A stretch of DNA of 64,000 nt from CAYTGM01 sp964437365. Lineage in GTDB: Bacteria; Sumerlaeota; Sumerlaeia; SLMS01. The stretch is from assembly GCA_964437365.1 (NCBI GenBank), contig CAYTGM010000015.1, positions 1 through 64,000 of the forward strand. The letters run 5' to 3'. This document shows, piece by piece, positions 36,155 through 44,546 of this stretch. The translations under genes were made by a program, and so were the position numbers. The stretch's first letter is position 1; the number at the start of each line of letters is the position of its first letter. The notes under the pieces are model-generated. The model searched no databases, was not told the origin of the DNA, and worked only from the letters and a program-made list of their open reading frames with translations.

Positions 36155-36251
36155 ACAAGGAATCGTGACCTCAAGATGGCTCTCTGTGCCCCTTGGATTC
36201 TGTGGTTCGTATATAATATGGTTCAACGGTGGTTCTGTCAGATCAGACCTT

Positions 36252-36470
36252 TACCGCGGTAGCGGTTAGAGGTCATAGCCCCTGGTTGCCGAGCGTCGCA
36301 AAGGCTACCAGGGGTTAAGAAACACATCACCACAACCCCGGAAGGGGTTGGACAAAACAAAGCACTCTCTTGTCGAACCTCTTCCGAGGTTCCGATTTAT
36401 TTATATCTATACCCATAGTAGGCCCTGTCGGGCCAACTATGGGCTATGATCTCTAACCGCTACCGCGGTA
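36252..36470. repeat. Long inverted repeat, family A copy 2
   Basis: It begins and ends with TACCGCGGTAGCGGTTAGAG and its complement. The inner blocks are CATAGCCC...GGGGTTA and AACCCCGGAAGGGGTTGGAC on the left, and the corresponding diverged blocks on the right. It is about 220 bases long, like copy 1 some 630 bases away. Confidence 0.9.
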
Positions 36471-36705
36471 TGATTTATAGAGTGATCTTCAGAAGTAATT
36501 GTTAGATAGATGATGTGCGAGAGGGGTGGATCTATGTGCTTGGAAACGAATTCATCATGGTGCTATTTCGAAGTTTCCAGGCTTGCAGAGCTACTGCTCG
36601 CAGCCAGCATATAATGATCAGGATTTCGTTGGACACTCCAATACCTTGATAAACAAAAGACAAAAACATGGATATATAGACAACTGTTAAAGACCTCTCT
36701 TCAGA

Positions 36706-36760
36706 TGCCTCGAGTCAGGGCCTCGAAGCTCAAAGCGACGTTAGGACCGCCGCACTCCGA
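36706..36760 (+). repeat. Single-arm copy of the repeat family at 288-600
   Basis: CTCGAGTCAGGGCCTCGAAG is followed by CTCAAAGCGACG, then GGACCGCCGCACTCC. It matches the right arm at about 527-577 with few changes. No matching opposite arm is seen nearby, so it is a half element. Confidence 0.75.
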
Positions 36761-36782
36761 AAGTTGATCCCCCAAAGGCACG

Positions 36783-36832
36783 ACTCTGCGCCGCTGCGTC
36801 ACTGCGGGATGCACTCAATCCGCGATCCAGCT
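36783..36832 (+). repeat. Dispersed direct repeat, copy 1
   Basis: CTCTGCGCCGCTGCGTCACT is followed by GCGGGATGCACTCAATCCGC and GATCCAG. A second copy in the same orientation lies at 38085-38146. The last codons and the stop of the interrupted secreted-protein gene (from 36815) fall inside it. Confidence 0.75.
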
Positions 36833-37744
36833 TGTTCCTCCGTATGCCTGTAAAGGATCAGGTAAAGAAATGAGCTCTGGGTTCTCCGAAGAATAAAGAG
36901 GCAGACAGTCATCCCCCTCTCTTGGGTCAATGTCTGAGCGCGGGTCGGGACTACTCCTGTAGGAGCCATTGAGTATCTCTTGAGGAAGATCTGTTATGTC
37001 CGCAGCGGTCGGAAAAACCTGTATGGGTTGAAATGGAATGATGGCGACAGGATTTTCTTCGGAAGAAGTATAGATTGCCATGTTAGTGGAAAAGGTCTTT
37101 ATGAGCCCTATTTGATCAGCGTTGTCTACTATACCCATCATGGGAATTCGGAGGGACTGACCAGCAGGGAGCAGAATGGGAAAATCCATGTCTACAGGAT
37201 TGAGAGAAAGATAGCTTTCATTATAGAAAGGGAAAATCGAGTATATCACTACTGAGCGACCTTCGGTATTTTCCAAAGTCAGAGTTCCGATATTGGAAAT
37301 TGTATTATCCAATGTGAGAATATTCCTACGATATTTCAGTCCTTCAAAATCTATGGCGGGGATTACACTTGTTTGCTCTTCAAGCGCATAGACAAGGTCA
37401 GAGCTGTTAGCGCAAGGATTAGAGACATAGACTTGAATGGAATACTCGCTTTCACCTCCAGTGGCACCCACCCGTTCTCGCCATCTGATTCGATAAACTC
37501 CTGGAAATGCCGGTGTAATTTGAAAAGCACTTTCAAATCGAGAAAAAACCAATGCAGAGTAACTCTGAACTGACGGGGCATTGATATCCGGTCCTAGATA
37601 ATTAACTGAAACATTGAATCCACTCGGATAAATGGGGTCACTAACGGGTAGATCAACAAATTCTATACTAATCTCTTCTCTCAAATCAAAAACTTGATTG
37701 CACGATGGCGTTGTTAGAAGATCACAGCTGTTTTCAGTCGTCAC
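36815..37744 (-). CDS. Probable secreted beta-rich protein, unknown; 5' end separated by an in-frame stop
   Basis: The 309-codon frame starts at GTG 37744. I do not recognise the protein. It is beta-rich, acidic and has four early or mid cysteines (NSCDL, PSCNQ, NPCANS), with Ig-like stretches such as GVYRIRWRERV, and looks extracytoplasmic. Yet it has no signal peptide of its own. In the same frame, just upstream and across a TAA at 37757-37759, lies a good signal peptide (37822-37757). The gene is therefore probably interrupted by a nonsense mutation, or recoded. AAGG about 10 bases before GTG could allow reinitiation without a signal. Its 3' end lies in a dispersed repeat, so the last five or six residues may not be original. 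Confidence 0.6.
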   Translation of the reverse strand: MTTENSCDLLTTPSCNQVFDLREEISIEFVDLPVSDPIYPSGFNVSVNYLGPDINAPSVQSYSALVFSRFESAFQITPAFPGVYRIRWRERVGATGGESEYSIQVYVSNPCANSSDLVYALEEQTSVIPAIDFEGLKYRRNILTLDNTISNIGTLTLENTEGRSVVIYSIFPFYNESYLSLNPVDMDFPILLPAGQSLRIPMMGIVDNADQIGLIKTFSTNMAIYTSSEENPVAIIPFQPIQVFPTAADITDLPQEILNGSYRSSPDPRSDIDPREGDDCLPLYSSENPELISLPDPLQAYGGTSWIAD

Positions 37745-37756
37745 CTTTATCTGACC

Positions 37757-37822
37757 TTAGTCCGCGGAAACGGTCAGGAACACGTTCATCAATATTAAGA
37801 GAGCTAGTTTACATTCGTTCAA
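37757..37822 (-). pseudogene. Detached signal-peptide start of the preceding gene
   Basis: From TTG 37822 the frame reads NECK, then LALLILMNVFLTVSA, then D and TAA. It has a charged start, a 12-15 residue hydrophobic core and a VSA cleavage site. GAGGGAAG lies upstream of the TTG. It is in the same frame as the 309-codon gene, separated by the stop and five codons. This is what a secreted-protein gene with a single nonsense change right after its cleavage site would look like. Confidence 0.6.
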
Positions 37823-38084
37823 GATCGCTTCCCTCGGGTGCTCGTGACTCTTTGAAATCAATATCTTGTCGGTTATTCACATTATTATGCTCTATTATGA
37901 TGAGCCTACTGCTGAGAGGCGTCAACTCTTCCTCTTAAGTTATGACAGGCCTCAAGTAATTTGACAGTGCCTTGCGTCCTCTCTGGGCCTTGGCGCCTCA
38001 GTGCGAGTATAAACTCCAACGCCGGTATGTCCGACCGATGAGATATGGGAAAGCCGATGTACAATACTACTTCTCGCCCGTCTT

Positions 38085-38146
38085 TCTCTGCGCCACTGCG
38101 TCTCCGCGGGATGCACAACCCGGATGCACTCAGTCCGCGATCCAGG
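38085..38146 (+). repeat. Dispersed direct repeat, copy 2
   Basis: CTCTGCGCCACTGCGTCTCC is followed by GCGGGATGCAC, a 12-base insertion, then TCAGTCCGCGATCCAGGC. Same orientation as copy 1 about 1.3 kb away. The two copies bracket the interrupted gene. Confidence 0.75.
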
Positions 38147-38469
38147 CGTTGGCTCCGTCCGTTTGAGGCTGGGGAATATTGCCAATGAACTCGTAGGGAC
38201 CGATATCCATCCCTGAGCCATCACCTCTATTCTGTCAGAGGATATTGACAACGTTCAACGACAACGAAGTACTACGCGATGGATCAGGAGATCCACACTC
38301 CCAGCGATGGATCCACCCCTTATTCCAATTGTCAAGTCCTGGTCTAAAGTTGACTCTTTATAGTTTCCTCCACCATGCCTTTATTTCTTCGTTGGTTAAA
38401 TCCCGGATTCTCTAACTCACTTTACCAACTGCGGGAGCAGTTGAATTCCCACCTGAATACTGAACTTCC

Positions 38470-38658
38470 TCCGAGTGAAGCGAGGATTTAGTCGAGCCTC
38501 GTACTTCAGTGCGAGGTCAACGAACCTCACACACACCCCAACAACTGTTTCAACAGTTTACCTCTGTTGAAAACCGTTGAAACGGTTATTCTGTGTAGAG
38601 ATATCTGCCAACCTCGGGTTGAAACCCGAGGCTCGGCTAAAGTCTCGCTCCGCTCGGA
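38470..38658. repeat. Long inverted repeat, family C
   Basis: The left arm is TCCGAGTGAAGCGAGGATTT, AGTCGAGCCTCG, GTGCGAGGT, then AACTGTTTCAACAGTT. The reverse complement of the right arm is TCCGAGCGGAGCGAGACTTT, AGCCGAGCCTCGGG, CCCGAGGTT, then AACCGTTTCAACGGTT. Nested hairpins lie in each arm, with the arms facing across the centre near 38565. Confidence 0.87.
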
Positions 38659-38753
38659 TCAGGATAAGTAATATCCCTAAAGTCTCATGTCCTTATGGAC
38701 GTTCAGCGAAGGTACTGTTTGAGAGTAACCCCATGCCAGGACGAGACACTTTT

Positions 38754-38810
38754 CATTCATCCTTCATCCTTATTATCCCTCCTTCATCCTTCTGCACTCA
38801 TCCTTGCCCA
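38754..38810 (+). repeat. Degenerate TTCATCC heptamer repeats
   Basis: TTCATCC or close variants recur five or six times, in the pattern CATTCATCCTTCATCC, CTTCATCC and ACTCATCC, interrupted by ATTATCCC. No function is apparent. Confidence 0.6.
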
Positions 38811-38965
38811 TACATGCTACCAGTATGGAACCATGTTCGATGCATGATGGAACCACTGGAGTGCATCGATACTCGTTCGATAGCAGTTCCATGCCCGACC
38901 CATTCCAAGCGTGGGTGCGGGTGATCACATCAGTAAGGAGCTCTGAACGAAGTAGAGAGTTAAAC

Positions 38966-39922
38966 TCAGGTCGACTGTACGTTCTCGTGATACCAGTCGA
39001 TGAATCTCTGGAGACCTTCCTGAACAGAAATGCTCGGGTTATATCCCAGCTTTTCGCGAGCCTTATCCACATTGGCATAGGTGACCAGAGGTTCGCTGGC
39101 GGGAGCATCAACCACCTTCTTACGGACTTTCTTGCCGACAAGGTCCTGATAGACTTCGACGAATTCTGACATGAGCACAGGCTCTCCCCTGCCAAGGTTG
39201 AAGGTCTCATAACCCATGGGCTTGTCGATCGCAGCCACGACACCGTCGATGATATCTTCGACGAAGGTCCAGTCGCGCTTCATGTTTCCGTCATTGAAAA
39301 GCGTAATCTCTTTATCCTGGAGCATACTCTCGAGGATGATATACGGCATCATGTCGGGGCGGCCTTTTGGTCCGTACACATTAAAGAAGCGAAGAGCCGT
39401 AAAGTTCATGCCGTGCATGTTGGCGTAAGCATGACCAAGAATTTCGCCTGACTTTTTGGAGGCAGGATAGGGAGCGAGAGGTCGATCGGTTGGGTCAGTT
39501 TCTACAAACGGTATTTTGGTTGTCTGACCGTAAACAGAAGAAGTTGAGGCAAAGACAAAGCGATCGAGTCCGGCTTTCTGCGCGGCCTCCAGCAAATTCC
39601 CGGTACCAACGATGTTGGTTTCCAGATAGAGATGAGGCATCTTGACGGAGTAGCGGACACTGCCGAGGGCTCCGAGGTGGACGATGACGTCTGGTTTCTT
39701 CTCGGCAACGAGATCTATCATCTCTTCGCGCTCTCGAAAGTCTTTCTCAAGCAGCTCGAAATTTGATTTCTTCAGGAGACCCTCAACATTGGACCTTTTT
39801 CTTTCGACGCTGTAATAGGGATGAAAATTATCAAGCCCCCAGACTTTATCTCCGCGTTTTACTAATCGTTCACAGAGTGTACTTCCAACGAAGCCAGCGG
39901 CGCCAGTAACCAGTATCTGCAA
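38966..39922 (-). CDS. NAD-dependent sugar-nucleotide epimerase (SDR, UDP-glucuronate 4-epimerase-like)
   Basis: The 318-residue extended SDR starts with VTGAAGFVGSTL (NAD-binding GxxGxxG). It has HLGALGSVRYSV, the catalytic Ser-Ser before VYG and YPASKKSGE (the YxxxK pair), and RFFNVYGPKGRPDM, which is closest to UDP-glucuronate/UDP-glucose 4-epimerases. It would supply an epimerised sugar nucleotide for surface polysaccharides. TTG 39922 has AGGAG 8 bases upstream. The gene is divergent from sucD, with about 180 bases between them. The exact substrate is uncertain. Confidence 0.9.
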   Translation of the reverse strand: MQILVTGAAGFVGSTLCERLVKRGDKVWGLDNFHPYYSVERKRSNVEGLLKKSNFELLEKDFREREEMIDLVAEKKPDVIVHLGALGSVRYSVKMPHLYLETNIVGTGNLLEAAQKAGLDRFVFASTSSVYGQTTKIPFVETDPTDRPLAPYPASKKSGEILGHAYANMHGMNFTALRFFNVYGPKGRPDMMPYIILESMLQDKEITLFNDGNMKRDWTFVEDIIDGVVAAIDKPMGYETFNLGRGEPVLMSEFVEVYQDLVGKKVRKKVVDAPASEPLVTYANVDKAREKLGYNPSISVQEGLQRFIDWYHENVQST

Positions 39923-40101
39923 TGAGCTTTCTCCTGAGTGATGATGATGTGTTCGATAAAACTCCCCGGGGCGTTACGCCGGCAAGGGAAACTGGGAAGC
40001 TGTGGAGAAAGCTTGACCCACCCTCGCTCTAGGAAAATAAACCGAGGCTCGCGGTTCGTGCCGCAAGAAAGCTGACAATTTTTCCCCCAAGGTTTCAACA
40101 T

Positions 40102-40977
40102 ATGGCAATTCTGGTAGATGATAAAACAAGACTGCTGATTCAAGGCATTACAGGCCGCGAAGGTCAGTTTCATGGCTCGCAGATGAAGAGCTATGGAACA
40201 AACGTGGTAGCTGGCGTGACTCCAGGTAAGGGCGGTCAGACAACCCTGGAAGATGTTCCCGTCTTTAATACCGTTTCCGATGCAGTTAAGGAAACACAGT
40301 GCAACACCTCGATCATTTATGTTCCTGCTCCTTTTGCAGCAGACGCGGCGCTCGAGGCCATTGAGAATGGTATTAAGGTTGTCATGGTGATCACCGAAGG
40401 AATTCCAACTCTGGATATGATGAGAGTGGTCCATGAAGCGAAAAGAGCTGGTGTACATTTAATTGGACCGAACTGCCCAGGTGTCATTACTCCTGGTAAA
40501 GCCAAGTGCGGCATCATGCCGGGCCATATTCATAAACCTGGAAGAGTGGGCGTGATCAGCCGTTCCGGTACACTTACCTATGAGATCGTCTGGGAGCTGA
40601 CGCGCGCAGGAATCGGACAAAGCACCTGTGTTGGTATCGGTGGCGACCCAATCATTGGTCTTCCTCACGTAGATGCCCTGAAGCTGTTTAACGAAGATCC
40701 AGACACCGATGCGATCGTGATGATCGGTGAAATCGGTGGCGACATGGAAGAACGCGCTGCCCGTTGGGCCAAAGACAACGCGAAGAAACCAATTATCGGG
40801 TTTATCGCGGGACTGACGGCGCCTCCCGGAAAAAGAATGGGCCACGCCGGTGCCATCATCAGTGGTGGTTCAGGAACCGCTCAAAGTAAGATTGAAACAC
40901 TGGAAGAATGCGGCATCAAGACAGCCGAGAGACCTGACCAGGTAGCTGAAATGATTCAGGCTGTCCTCAAAGGATAG
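40102..40977 (+). CDS. sucD: Succinyl-CoA synthetase alpha subunit
   Basis: The 291-residue alpha subunit binds CoA and carries the phosphohistidine of the enzyme that couples succinyl-CoA cleavage to NTP synthesis in the TCA cycle. VQ/IQGITGREGQFH at the start is the CoA-binding signature. The active histidine lies in KRMGHAGAIISGGSGTAQSK (His247, numbered as in the family). The length is standard. ATG 40102 has AAGG upstream. Its obligatory partner sucC is not next to it: the upstream neighbour is a divergent epimerase, and downstream is a terminator. sucC must lie elsewhere, which is unusual. Confidence 0.96.
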   Translation: MAILVDDKTRLLIQGITGREGQFHGSQMKSYGTNVVAGVTPGKGGQTTLEDVPVFNTVSDAVKETQCNTSIIYVPAPFAADAALEAIENGIKVVMVITEGIPTLDMMRVVHEAKRAGVHLIGPNCPGVITPGKAKCGIMPGHIHKPGRVGVISRSGTLTYEIVWELTRAGIGQSTCVGIGGDPIIGLPHVDALKLFNEDPDTDAIVMIGEIGGDMEERAARWAKDNAKKPIIGFIAGLTAPPGKRMGHAGAIISGGSGTAQSKIETLEECGIKTAERPDQVAEMIQAVLKG

Positions 40978-41008
40978 AAGTCTGTTCTTTGTGAAATCTG
41001 AAAGATCT

Positions 41009-41034
41009 GCCCTGCTCGTTGAGCGGGGCTTTTT
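41009..41034 (+). terminator. Rho-independent terminator after sucD
   Basis: GCCCTGCTC (41009-41017) pairs with GAGCGGGGC (41021-41029, one G-U pair) and is followed by TTTTT. It ends at the stop codon of the convergent transporter gene. Confidence 0.85.
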
Positions 41035-42695
41035 CATTCCAGAAAGCGGATCATCATGAGCGCGAGGATCTGCGCAAACCCGGTAACAAGAACCAACGCA
41101 GCTGGATAGACAGTAGCATAGGCAACCGCAGGCGATTCAGATTCACTGGCAGCGCTGAGAGCACCGAGTGCCGGTGTACTGGTCATTCCTCCGCAGATCG
41201 CACCAAGGCTGGAGAGTATTTCCAGTTTCAGTACTTTGCGGGCAAATGCCCATGCAACGAACATGGGAATGATAGTAATCAATATTCCGGCGATAAACAG
41301 CATGGGTCCCTGTTGCTGCAAGACGTCTATAAAACTTCCTCCCGCCTTAACGCCTGCACCAGCAAGAAAGAACATCAGGCCGAGCTCACGGATGAAGATC
41401 TTCGTTGCAACGGGCATGCGTATACTCAAGGGGCCAACTCTTCCAAAGTGACCAGCAATCAAAGCAACGAAGAGAGGACCTCCGGCAGCGCCAAGCTTCA
41501 AAGAGAGGTCGGTTCCGGGGACACTGACCTGCTGATTCCCAAGTAATACACCGATCACTAATCCAATACAGAGAGGAAGAAAGTTGGTTTCGTGAAGCTT
41601 GCGATCCAGGTTCCCGACAAGTTGTACGAACCTCTCGATGGCTTCCTTTGACCCTACAACACGGATCAGATCGCCGACCTCAAGCCGTGTAGATCCACGA
41701 GGAATGAACTCCATCTCTTCTCGAATAAGCCGGGAAACGACAACACCGTATTGCTCTCTCGCATGTAAATCAGCGAGAGATTTGCCTGAGATCTTGTCCT
41801 CTGTGACATATATATCCCGTGACACGATGTCTCCCGTCCCCGGGGAAGGTGCCTCTTTGTTCAGGTCTTTAGGGCCGATCATCGTTTCAATGACTTTGTC
41901 TTTACCTGGTTTGACAACAACCCAGATTCGATCATCAAGCCGCAACTTTTCCTCTTCGCTTGCTGAGAAGGCCCTCTCACCATCCCTTTCAAGGCGGGTG
42001 ATACTGGCATCTGTTATATGCATTTCCATGATCTGACTTGGGGTAAGTCCAACAACCTGCTTATTCGCGACAACATACCAGGCCCCCTGTGGCTTCGTTG
42101 CTATTGCTGTTGCCTGTCGTTCACTCTCACCCAGTTTTTTCAAGTCGATCTTGAGGAGACGGGGAAAGAGTTGAACAAAGAGCACAACACCCGCGACACC
42201 AAAAGGATATGCGATACCATAACCCACGGAAACACTGCCAGCCCAGAGGTCACTGTCAACACCCTGGGGAGAGGCGTCTATAGCAGCAGCAAGACCCGGA
42301 GTACTGGTAAGAGAACCAGTAAATAACCCTGAAGATAAGGCGGGACCAAAGTGGAAAATTCTCTCGATGAGCAGAGTGACCAGAACACCCGATACAAGAG
42401 TGACCACGGCAAGCATCGCAAAGGATACCCCCTGTGATCGAAACATCTTAAAGAATCGAGGCCCTGCCTGTAACCCGACCGCATAGACAAACAGTACGAC
42501 ACCGATTTCAGAAATATACGAGGGAATGTTTGCTCCGAAGTGCCCAAAGAGAATAGCAACGAAAAGAACGCCACTGGTACCCAAAGAGCAGCCTTTAACC
42601 TGAATCTTCCCCAGCAGAATCCCCAGAGCGAGAATCATAAAGAGGACTGGAATCATATAGACGGGATTGGAGAGGAATTCTTCGAGCGACGACAA
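41034..42695 (-). CDS. AspT/YidE-type transporter with two RCK_C domains
   Basis: The 553-residue inner-membrane protein is an internal duplication. Two blocks of about five or six helices (about 12-190 and 380-550) flank two TrkA-C/RCK_C cytosolic domains (about 205-285 and 290-370). Each membrane block repeats the motif STPGLAAAI or STPALGALS after a re-entrant-like Gly-rich stretch (TGSLTSTPG, GGMTSTPA). This is the AspT antiporter extracellular/YidE/YbjL architecture. AspT exchanges aspartate for alanine; most homologues are uncharacterised. TTG 42695 has CAGGAG 7 bases upstream. It is separated by a terminator from the coiled-coil gene pair upstream. Confidence 0.9.
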   Translation of the reverse strand: MSSLEEFLSNPVYMIPVLFMILALGILLGKIQVKGCSLGTSGVLFVAILFGHFGANIPSYISEIGVVLFVYAVGLQAGPRFFKMFRSQGVSFAMLAVVTLVSGVLVTLLIERIFHFGPALSSGLFTGSLTSTPGLAAAIDASPQGVDSDLWAGSVSVGYGIAYPFGVAGVVLFVQLFPRLLKIDLKKLGESERQATAIATKPQGAWYVVANKQVVGLTPSQIMEMHITDASITRLERDGERAFSASEEEKLRLDDRIWVVVKPGKDKVIETMIGPKDLNKEAPSPGTGDIVSRDIYVTEDKISGKSLADLHAREQYGVVVSRLIREEMEFIPRGSTRLEVGDLIRVVGSKEAIERFVQLVGNLDRKLHETNFLPLCIGLVIGVLLGNQQVSVPGTDLSLKLGAAGGPLFVALIAGHFGRVGPLSIRMPVATKIFIRELGLMFFLAGAGVKAGGSFIDVLQQQGPMLFIAGILITIIPMFVAWAFARKVLKLEILSSLGAICGGMTSTPALGALSAASESESPAVAYATVYPAALVLVTGFAQILALMMIRFLE

Positions 42696-42719
42696 ACATG
42701 ACTCCTGAAGTAGATTGAG

Positions 42720-42751
42720 AAAAAAACTCCCCGATTCGATGAACCGGGGAG
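42720..42751 (-). terminator. Terminator for the coiled-coil gene pair
   Basis: CTCCCC (42727-42732) pairs with GGGGAG (42746-42751). On the minus strand the hairpin is followed by seven Ts (AAAAAAA at 42720-42726). A T-rich stretch on the other side could also serve plus-strand transcription. Confidence 0.8.
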
Positions 42752-42804
42752 AGAGTTTTCTTTTATTTGGAGCGTTGAAGGAGCTCCTCTAAAGGAAGAA
42801 CGCT

Positions 42805-43542
42805 TTATTCCACGACTTCTTCAAGCCCTTCAACAGCAGGTAGTTCCTTCAGTTCGAACTCGGAACGGTTAGCCATTTCACGCACAACAGCCAGAAGTTC
42901 AAAAAGGGCCTGCTCTTCCTTTGTTAAGTCCTTGGTGTCTGCGGTTAGACGAACCAGATTGCTTTCAATCTCGGCAAGTGCGATGCCATAACTATCTAGC
43001 TCAACTTGAATCTGACTATCATTAAGAGACTCTTTCATCAGATTATACATTTCTTGCTGAAACTGCTCTTTGCCTTCAGTGGTTTCGAGGAGCTCAGCCA
43101 TTTGATTCACTCTTTCCTCGTTCTCGTCGATAACGGTATCAATTTGAGCAATAAGGAACGCGGTCATGTTCCTGATCTGCTCACTGCTCTCGCTCTTGAT
43201 ACGCTCTTCGCCTGCTTCGCGAAAAGATGGGATCTGTTCGTTAATAAGCTGAGTAATGAGGTCATCGACAAGCTTTGGCGCTTCTGACTCCACATTCTTT
43301 TCAACTTCGTCCAGAACCTCGGGGAGTCGGTCGATGATTGACTGACTGGCGATTTCAGCAGTCGACTCTGGCGTTAGTACGTCACGAAGAAGCCCGGATA
43401 TATAGCTTGTATAGCCAAGCACAACAATGACGAGAATCACACCGATGACAATCGTAACCATCTGATGACGTTTTGCACGAGCTATTTGAGCATCGATTTT
43501 CTGTTCAATAGAATTGAGTTTTGCTGTTGTAGAATCTGACAT
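42805..43542 (-). CDS. Single-pass membrane protein with long helical domain, paralogue 2
   Basis: I do not recognise this 245-residue protein. It starts MSDSTTAKLNSIEQKIDAQI (short N-terminal helix), has one transmembrane helix (about 27-48) and then about 190 residues of charged, heptad-like helix (ESAPKLVDDLITQLINEQIP and onward). It ends with an acidic segment. It overlaps the preceding gene by one base and shares with it the MSDS start, the membrane helix position and the helical tail, so the two look like a diverged tandem duplication. A terminator follows. It may form a membrane-anchored coiled-coil complex; the function is unknown. Confidence 0.75.
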   Translation of the reverse strand: MSDSTTAKLNSIEQKIDAQIARAKRHQMVTIVIGVILVIVVLGYTSYISGLLRDVLTPESTAEIASQSIIDRLPEVLDEVEKNVESEAPKLVDDLITQLINEQIPSFREAGEERIKSESSEQIRNMTAFLIAQIDTVIDENEERVNQMAELLETTEGKEQFQQEMYNLMKESLNDSQIQVELDSYGIALAEIESNLVRLTADTKDLTKEEQALFELLAVVREMANRSEFELKELPAVEGLEEVVE

Positions 43543-44318
43543 CAGCTTCCCTCCTTTTCTTTAGTAAGTTCGCTGAGAACCTCTTTCGTCCTTGGATCCA
43601 TTGTCTCGCGGAGGACGATGATAGCATAGTTGCTCAAAGCGCGTTGCATTTCTGAGGAGAGCTCCTCATCGCTCATCTGCTCCAGAGAGTCAGGGATTGG
43701 GAACTGGATCAGCATCGTTTCAATGTTCGAGAGAGAATCGATGTGAGACTGAAGTTCTTCTTCAACAACCTGTTTGGCCGCACCTTCAAGAGCTGTGCTG
43801 GCATTGCCAAGAACGACTTCCCTTTTTGCTTCATCCTGAAGATTAGGGAACGAGTCTCCGAGCCGTTTCTTGAGATGAAGTTCGACTTCTGTTGTTGAAT
43901 CAGCCAGTTCTTCAGTGGTGAATTCCTGAAGATTTATCATGAGGACACTCAGCTCTGAATCAACCGCTGCCATTAAATCTTCCTGACGTCCTTGAGCTCT
44001 GCTGAGACTTTCTTTCCAGACTTTTGGAGCTAACTCCTGAACACTTTCCGTGATCTGCCTTTGTGCCTCTGGCTGAACGCGTTCCGTCAGTTCAGTCTGA
44101 ATTGCTGCCACATACTTATCCTTCTCCTGATATGCTTTGTAGAACGGAGAAAGCATCAGGTACATCCCAATCAATGCAGCAATGACGACAACGATGGTTA
44201 CGATACGGCCAGCGTTTTTCGCCGATGAATTTGCTGATTGAGCCTCATCCATCTTCTTGTTGATGGTCTCAAGACGTTGTTCAACACCTTGAGCATCAGG
44301 AGAACTACTGTCGGACAT
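43542..44318 (-). CDS. Single-pass membrane protein with long helical domain, paralogue 1
   Basis: I do not recognise this 258-residue protein. It starts MSDSSSPDAQGVEQRLETIN, has a transmembrane helix (about 36-57, IVTIVVVIAALIGMYLMLS) and a long helical, Glu-rich domain with elements such as VQPEAQRQITESVQELAPKV. Like the downstream gene it has no cysteines and no catalytic motif. It is the first gene of a two-gene operon, with its promoter presumably in the 228 bases shared with the divergent FemAB-like gene. Confidence 0.75.
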   Translation of the reverse strand: MSDSSSPDAQGVEQRLETINKKMDEAQSANSSAKNAGRIVTIVVVIAALIGMYLMLSPFYKAYQEKDKYVAAIQTELTERVQPEAQRQITESVQELAPKVWKESLSRAQGRQEDLMAAVDSELSVLMINLQEFTTEELADSTTEVELHLKKRLGDSFPNLQDEAKREVVLGNASTALEGAAKQVVEEELQSHIDSLSNIETMLIQFPIPDSLEQMSDEELSSEMQRALSNYAIIVLRETMDPRTKEVLSELTKEKEGS

Positions 44319-44546
44319 GGTAAACCTCCAGTTTATTGTTTCTAAATAATTTCGTCGACATTAAAGAGGAACAATTTCTTATCATGTCCTCAAGCATTTT
44401 TTGAAGATAAAGAACGTCTTAAGCTTTGAAATCACTGAAGATACCATGAAACCACGATATCATTTCGATGTAAAATATCATTCCAGAATCAGCTTCTCGT
44501 CTTCCTGGTTCTGGACGCCCCGGATTTCCAGACAGGAGCGCCGCGT

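Larger units (their letters stand above)
35431..36814. other. Gene-free repeat island
   Basis: About 1.4 kb holds three long inverted-repeat elements (35623-35844, 35891-36154, 36252-36470), a single-arm copy of a fourth family (36706-36760) and one copy of a dispersed repeat (36783-36832). The open frames inside it are repeat translations and are not reported. Confidence 0.85.
37823..38965. other. Second gene-free repeat-rich stretch
   Basis: It contains the second copy of the direct repeat (38085-38146), a family C long inverted repeat (38470-38658) and a degenerate TTCATCC microrepeat (about 38754-38810). No protein frame here is convincing. The 5' region of the interrupted gene lies at its left edge. 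Confidence 0.75.

Noticed and set aside
35623..36470. CRISPR array
   Set aside because: The repeats are long inverted elements of about 220 bases, with no regular 28-37 base repeats and no spacers, and no cas genes are present.
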